NCBI RefSeq assembly: GCF_035989285.1
Contig: NZ_CP108513.1
Span: forward strand, 8,308,001-8,372,000
Source: Streptomyces sp. NBC_01235
Lineage (GTDB): Bacteria > Actinomycetota > Actinomycetes > Streptomycetales > Streptomycetaceae
DNA: 64,000 nucleotides
Direction of reading: 5' to 3'
Below, in pieces: positions 60,530 through 64,000 of the stretch. The notes under the pieces are model-generated. The model had not been told where the DNA came from. It saw only the letters and a list, made by a program, of their open reading frames with translations, and made no database searches. Numbering within the stretch: position 1 is the stretch's first letter; every line of letters starts with the position of its first letter. The position numbers and the translations under genes are program-made.

Positions 60530-61243
60530 GTGAAGCGAGCAATACCTGTCCTGGTCCTGTCCGTGGCGGGCCTGATCCCGGTCTGGCGCTACGAGCCGTC
60601 GACCGGTGCGACGTCCACCACCGAGGCCGCCTCGACACCCTCCGTGTCCTCCTCCACCTCCTCCTCGGGATCGACCACCTTCACCGGTACGACCGTGACC
60701 ACGGAGAAGGGTGACGTCCAGGTCCAGGTGACCTACGACGGCGACAAGATCACGGCTGTGAAGATGCTGAAGCAGCCGAACCACCCGCAGACGACGGCGG
60801 CGGTGCCGAAGCTGATCGCGGAAACGCTGACGGCGCAGAGCGCGGACATCGACACCGTTTCCGGCGCGACGCTCACCAGTGACGGTTACAAGGAGTCCCT
60901 CCAGGCGGCCATCGACGCGCAGGCGGCCTCCGCCTCGGCGTCCCCCACGGCGTCGGCCTCCGCCTCGGCCTCGACCGCCGCGTCGCAGACCGTCGCGGGC
61001 TCGACCGTGAACACCGAGAAGGGTGACGTGCAGGTCCAGGTCACCTTCGCAGGCGACAAGATCACGGCCGTGGAGATGCTGAAGCAGCCGAACCACCCGC
61101 AGACGACGGCGGCGGTGCCGAAGCTGATCGCGGAAACGCTGACGGCGCAGAGCGCGGACATCGACACCGTTTCCGGCGCGACCATCACGAGCGACGGTTA
61201 CAAGGAGTCCCTCCAGGCCGCGATCGACGCGAAGGGCGCCTGA
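60530..61243 (+). CDS. Extracytoplasmic protein with two FMN-binding domains
   Basis: Protein of 237 residues with an N-terminal hydrophobic signal or anchor (IPVLVLSVAGLIPVW), a Ser/Thr-rich linker and two FMN-bind domains (about 54-128 and 156-235). Each ends in DTVSGATXTSDGY, the site where ApbE attaches FMN to threonine through a phosphoester. The two domains are almost identical even at DNA level, separated by an Ala/Ser-rich linker. It would carry electrons from the ferric-reductase-like protein to an external acceptor. GTG 60530 is ten bases after the upstream stop. Confidence 0.92.
   Translation: MKRAIPVLVLSVAGLIPVWRYEPSTGATSTTEAASTPSVSSSTSSSGSTTFTGTTVTTEKGDVQVQVTYDGDKITAVKMLKQPNHPQTTAAVPKLIAETLTAQSADIDTVSGATLTSDGYKESLQAAIDAQAASASASPTASASASASTAASQTVAGSTVNTEKGDVQVQVTFAGDKITAVEMLKQPNHPQTTAAVPKLIAETLTAQSADIDTVSGATITSDGYKESLQAAIDAKGA
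60705..61228 (+). repeat. Internal duplication encoding the two FMN-binding domains
   Basis: The segment near 60705-60912 is repeated near 61017-61228. The blocks AAGCAGCCGAACCACCCGCA and GCGGACATCGACACCGTTTC are identical in both. Few differences appear over roughly 200 bases, even at silent positions, so the duplication or a gene-conversion event is recent. Confidence 0.9.
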
Positions 61244-61244
61244 C

Positions 61245-61979
61245 GTGCACCGCGTCGAACACGTCATGGGGTTTCCGGTCTCGCTGCGGGTCGACGACAC
61301 CGTCGTCCCCGACGAGGCCGGGGACGCCGTGTTCGCCTGGCTGCGCGAGGTAGACGCCCGGTTCAGCCCGTTCAAGGCCGACAGCGAGGTCTCCCGGTAC
61401 GACCGGGGCGAGCTGTCGGCCGACGAGCTGAGCGCCGACCTCGTGGAGGTCCTCGACCTCTGCGAGCGGTACCGGGTGGCCACCGGCGGTGCCTTCGACG
61501 TCCGGCTGCCCGGCCGCGGCCTCGACCCCTGCGCCGTGGTCAAGGGCTGGTCCGTGCAGCGGGCGGCCGAACTGCTGACCGGCGCCGGACTCAGCCGGTT
61601 CTGCCTCAACGCCGGGGGCGACGTGGTCGTGTCGGGCGGACCGTGGCGGGTCGGCGTACGGCACCCCGATATCGCCGACAAGCTGTGCACCGTCCTCGAC
61701 CTCACCGACGCGGCGGTCGCGACCTCCGCGCGCTACGAACGCGGCGACCACATCCTCGACGGCCGCACCGGCCGCCCCGCCACCGGCCTCGACAGCCTCA
61801 CCGTCGTGGCCCCGACCCTGACCGAGGCCGACGCCGTCGCCACGGCCGCCTTCGCCCAGGGCGCGGAGGGTGTCGAGTGGGCGGCGGCGCGAGAAGGCTG
61901 CGAGGTGTACGCCGTACTGCCCGGCGGGCACGTGCTGCGCACCGGCGGATTCCCGACGGCGGGGGCGGCAGCGGCGTGA
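61245..61979 (+). CDS. apbE: FAD:protein FMN transferase (ApbE)
   Basis: Flavinylating enzyme of 244 residues that moves FMN from FAD to a threonine of exported flavoproteins. Motifs include MGFPVSLRV, DARFSPFKADSEVSR, DPCAVVKGWSV and NAGGDVVVSGG. It is shorter than the usual 300-350 residues and lacks a signal peptide, so it may work before export. GTG 61245 is one base after the stop of its presumed substrate gene. The operon fits the flavin-based extracellular electron-transfer pattern. Confidence 0.92.
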   Translation: MHRVEHVMGFPVSLRVDDTVVPDEAGDAVFAWLREVDARFSPFKADSEVSRYDRGELSADELSADLVEVLDLCERYRVATGGAFDVRLPGRGLDPCAVVKGWSVQRAAELLTGAGLSRFCLNAGGDVVVSGGPWRVGVRHPDIADKLCTVLDLTDAAVATSARYERGDHILDGRTGRPATGLDSLTVVAPTLTEADAVATAAFAQGAEGVEWAAAREGCEVYAVLPGGHVLRTGGFPTAGAAAA

Positions 61980-62107
61980 GTGTCGCGGCGGAGGCGCTGG
62001 GAGCGGCCGTCTGGTTCCTCGGCTGGGGCGCGGCGGCCTCGCATGGACGTCGGGACGGACAGTCCGACCGCACTCACGCCAACGCCGGTGCCGCTGACCG
62101 ACGTTGA
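61976..62107 (+). CDS. Possible 43-residue membrane peptide after apbE
   Basis: GTG 61976 overlaps the apbE stop (GTGA). The frame encodes VSVAAEALGAAVWFLGWGAA, one predicted membrane helix, then a polar tail to TGA 62105-62107. The overlap and helix are suggestive, but no ribosome site or homologue is known to me. Confidence 0.35.
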   Translation: MSVAAEALGAAVWFLGWGAAASHGRRDGQSDRTHANAGAADRR

Positions 62108-62109
62108 CG

Positions 62110-62140
62110 GTGCTGCGGTGCTGCGGTGCTGCGGTGCGTG
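62110..62140. repeat. 8-bp tandem repeat
   Basis: GTGCTGCG is repeated three times followed by GTGCGTG, in the gap after apbE. Confidence 0.85.
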
Positions 62141-62201
62141 TGGGTGTCGCCGGCCGGGCCGCTCCGGTGAACGTTCAGGGCGGGCTTCAGGACAAGCGGA
62201 A

Positions 62202-62232
62202 GGCGGGCCGCCGGTGAAACCGGCGGCCCGCC
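62202..62232. terminator. Convergent terminator
   Basis: GGCGGGCCGCCGGT, GAA, then ACCGGCGGCCCGCC: a perfect 14-bp stem with a three-base loop. It lies between the apbE operon and the convergent glycosyltransferase gene. Confidence 0.9.
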
Positions 62233-62266
62233 CCTTTGCGTGTATGACCCACGCCGTACGAGGTTT

Positions 62267-64000
62267 TCAACTGACGTCGGAGGCGTCCAGGCGGTAGAGA
62301 CCGCTGTAGTCGGAGACGGCGGTGCCGTTCGCCTTGACCCAGGTCGAGATCTCGGAGTTCGAGGATCCCTGGCCGCTGTCGCCGACGACGATGTAGTGCA
62401 GCTTGCCCGCCTTCACGAGGCTCTTCAGCTTGGCGAGCGTCATCGCGTTGTCGCTGCCGGACCAGCCGCCCATCGAGATGACCGGCTCGCCGGACTCCAG
62501 GATGATCGAGGAGGCCGTCTGGTCGGTGGCCACCGCCACCAGCCAGCTCGCGCCGTCCTGGTTCTTCTTCAGGTACGTGATCATCGCGGACGACACCTGG
62601 GTGCCGCCGCCCATGCCACCACCGGTGAGCTCTTCGGCACTGCCGGACTCGGCCGTACCCGACTCGGTGGAGCCGGACCCCGTCGTACCGGACTCGGTCG
62701 TACCGGTCTCCGTCGAGTCCGACTCCGTCGAGTCGCCGGTGTTCGACGGGGGCTGGCCCATTTCCTGGCCGTCGCCCGAACCGCTGGGCGCCTCACCGGA
62801 GTTGGTGCCCGGCCCGCCGTTCGTACCGCTGGGCCGCTGGCCGCCGCCCATGCCGCCGCCGGTGTTCGGGCCGGCCGTCGGGTTGGTGCCGTTGGTGCTG
62901 GAGGCGGCGGCCGAGGCCGAGTAGGCGGCGGGACCGGCGAGCAGCGCCACGACCGCCGCCAGAGCCGCGACACCCATCAGCTGCTGCCGCTTCGTGAACC
63001 GGCCGACCAGCAGCCCGATCACCGCGGCGGCTCCCGCGACACCGGCCACGATCTCGGCGACCGTGTACAGCGTCCCGGAGCCGGAGACCCGCTGGAGCAG
63101 GACGACCGCCCACACCGAGCTCGCCGCGACCGCGGCCGGCAGCACCCATCCCCACTTTGCCGCAGAGCCCTTGCGGAAAGCGTTGTAGAGCATGACGCCG
63201 CCCGCGCCGGCGACGGCCGCGATGCCGGGGGCCATGGCGGTGACGTAGTACGGGTGGAAGGTGCCCTCGGCGAGGGCGAAGGTCAGGTAGTGGAGGACGA
63301 ACCAGCCGCCCCACAGCATCAGCGCGGCGCGCTTGGCGTCGGTACGGGGCGCCCGGCCGCGCAGGACCAGGCCGGCCACCAGCGCGATCGCCGCGAAGGG
63401 GATCAGCCAGGAGATCTGGCCGCCCATGATGTCGTTGAACATCCGGTACAGGCCCGCCTCGCCGCCGAAGCTCGCGCCGTTGCCCTGCGAGCCCACCGAC
63501 GAACTCGCCCCGAAGATACGGCCGAAACCGTTGTAGCCGATGACCAGGTCCCAGACCGTGTTGTCGGTCGAACCGCCGATGTAGGGGCGGGAGGAGGCCG
63601 GGATCAGGTCGACGACCACCATCCACCAGGCGCTGGAGACGACCAGCGCGACCGTGCCGACCGCAAGGTTGCGTATGCGCTTGCCCAGCGACGCGTTCGC
63701 GGCCCACAGATACACCAGGAAGAACGCGGGCAGGACGACGTAGGCCTGCATCATCTTCGTGTTGAACGCGAAACCGATGGCGACACCGGACCACACCAGC
63801 GGCATCAGCCGTCCGGTGCGCACCGACTTCAGCAGCGCGGCCGCGCCCAGCAGCATCAGGAAGACGAGGATCGGGTCGGGGTTGGTGTCCCGGGTGATGG
63901 CGACCGTGATCGGGGTGAGCGTCAGCGCCAGCGCGGAGATCGTCGCCGCCACCGCGCCGAAGTCACGCTTGACCAGTCGGTGCAGAAGCGCGACGGAGCC
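62267..64000 (-). CDS. GT39/ArnT-like membrane glycosyltransferase (partial, C-terminal part)
   Basis: The gene continues beyond the right edge; 577 residues are visible. It is a polytopic protein with about ten helices here and the GT39-type loop NTKMMQAYVVLPAFFL. A long Gly/Ser/Thr/Glu linker (TESGTTGSGSTESGTAESG and similar) separates the membrane part from a soluble C-terminal domain of about 130 residues (SSAMITYLKKNQDGASWLVA, LHYIVVGDSGQG). That domain is common in actinobacterial mannosyltransferase-like proteins. It likely transfers sugars from a lipid carrier to exported protein or cell-wall polymer. The catalytic N-terminal loop lies outside the window. Confidence 0.85.
   Translation of the reverse strand, partial: GSVALLHRLVKRDFGAVAATISALALTLTPITVAITRDTNPDPILVFLMLLGAAALLKSVRTGRLMPLVWSGVAIGFAFNTKMMQAYVVLPAFFLVYLWAANASLGKRIRNLAVGTVALVVSSAWWMVVVDLIPASSRPYIGGSTDNTVWDLVIGYNGFGRIFGASSSVGSQGNGASFGGEAGLYRMFNDIMGGQISWLIPFAAIALVAGLVLRGRAPRTDAKRAALMLWGGWFVLHYLTFALAEGTFHPYYVTAMAPGIAAVAGAGGVMLYNAFRKGSAAKWGWVLPAAVAASSVWAVVLLQRVSGSGTLYTVAEIVAGVAGAAAVIGLLVGRFTKRQQLMGVAALAAVVALLAGPAAYSASAAASSTNGTNPTAGPNTGGGMGGGQRPSGTNGGPGTNSGEAPSGSGDGQEMGQPPSNTGDSTESDSTETGTTESGTTGSGSTESGTAESGSAEELTGGGMGGGTQVSSAMITYLKKNQDGASWLVAVATDQTASSIILESGEPVISMGGWSGSDNAMTLAKLKSLVKAGKLHYIVVGDSGQGSSNSEISTWVKANGTAVSDYSGLYRLDASDVS

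Noticed and set aside
1..64000. tRNA, rRNA, transposase or integrase genes
   Set aside because: No cloverleaf with a GTTCGAAT-like arm, no rRNA segment and no DDE or integrase motif was seen on reading the window. This was by eye, not by a dedicated search.

Overview
The window is a stretch of a Streptomyces-type actinobacterial chromosome. The DNA is very GC-rich with codons ending in G or C. Several genes start leaderless, with a TANNNT-like box just upstream of the start codon, and many starts are GTG. It carries the sporulation regulator whiI, the actinobacterial coproporphyrin-type haem genes, and sugar ABC importers that lack their own ATPase. The gene order (ngcEFG, rok7B7, xylFGH, dxs, fadB/fadA, whiI, hemE, hemY/hemQ, murC) is the one I recall for the S. 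coelicolor SCO6005-SCO6061 region. That comparison is from memory, not from a search.

Layout. 1-2000: end of a sugar-binding protein and two permeases of an NgcEFG-like importer, closed by a perfect hairpin. 2576-7433: ROK regulator and the xylFGH xylose-type importer, with a strong hairpin between xylF and xylG. 7628-11225: dxs and an amino-acid permease. 11269-13160: a NYN/PIN-like protein, a beta-propeller-like protein and a spot where two coding remnants abut. 13177-16520: fadB-fadA beta-oxidation operon. 16678-23476: a beta-mannoside locus (LacI regulator and beta-mannosidase, divergent from a binding protein and two permeases). 23530-28089: RNase D-like protein, whiI with a candidate sigma-WhiG promoter, DUF3000 protein, a minisatellite built on an 11-bp period, and hemE. 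28141-34224: rhomboid protease, small protein, flavin disulfide reductase, DUF4349 lipoprotein, and hemY-hemQ. 34304-38820: secreted alpha/beta-hydrolase, DUF4142 protein and DUF692 enzyme. 39090-42664: a patch that looks accessory (fatty-acid desaturase, cold-shock protein with an apparent ATC start, cysteine-rich small protein, N5-carboxyethyl-ornithine synthase-like enzyme). 42756-45189: Pth2-like protein and an ABC pair. 45274-49803: broken small gene, polysaccharide deacetylase, SPFH protein, and a SulP transporter with carbonic anhydrase. 49895-56113: secreted protein, ZapE ATPase, RibD-C reductase, unknown conserved protein, murC, msrB and a YbhN-like membrane protein. 56880-61979: OmpR-type two-component system divergent from a ferric-reductase-like protein, a protein with duplicated FMN-binding domains, and ApbE. 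The right edge is a partial GT39-like glycosyltransferase.

The points most worth a second look are these: a probable flavin-transfer electron-export operon (58337-61979) whose FMN-binding domain was recently duplicated; a dispersed palindromic repeat that sits inside coding sequence in at least two genes; the 297-bp array in steps of 11 bp between DUF3000 and hemE; the ATC start of the cold-shock gene; and the desaturase/cold-shock/opine-synthase patch. All gene functions are inferred from sequence patterns and recalled family knowledge.
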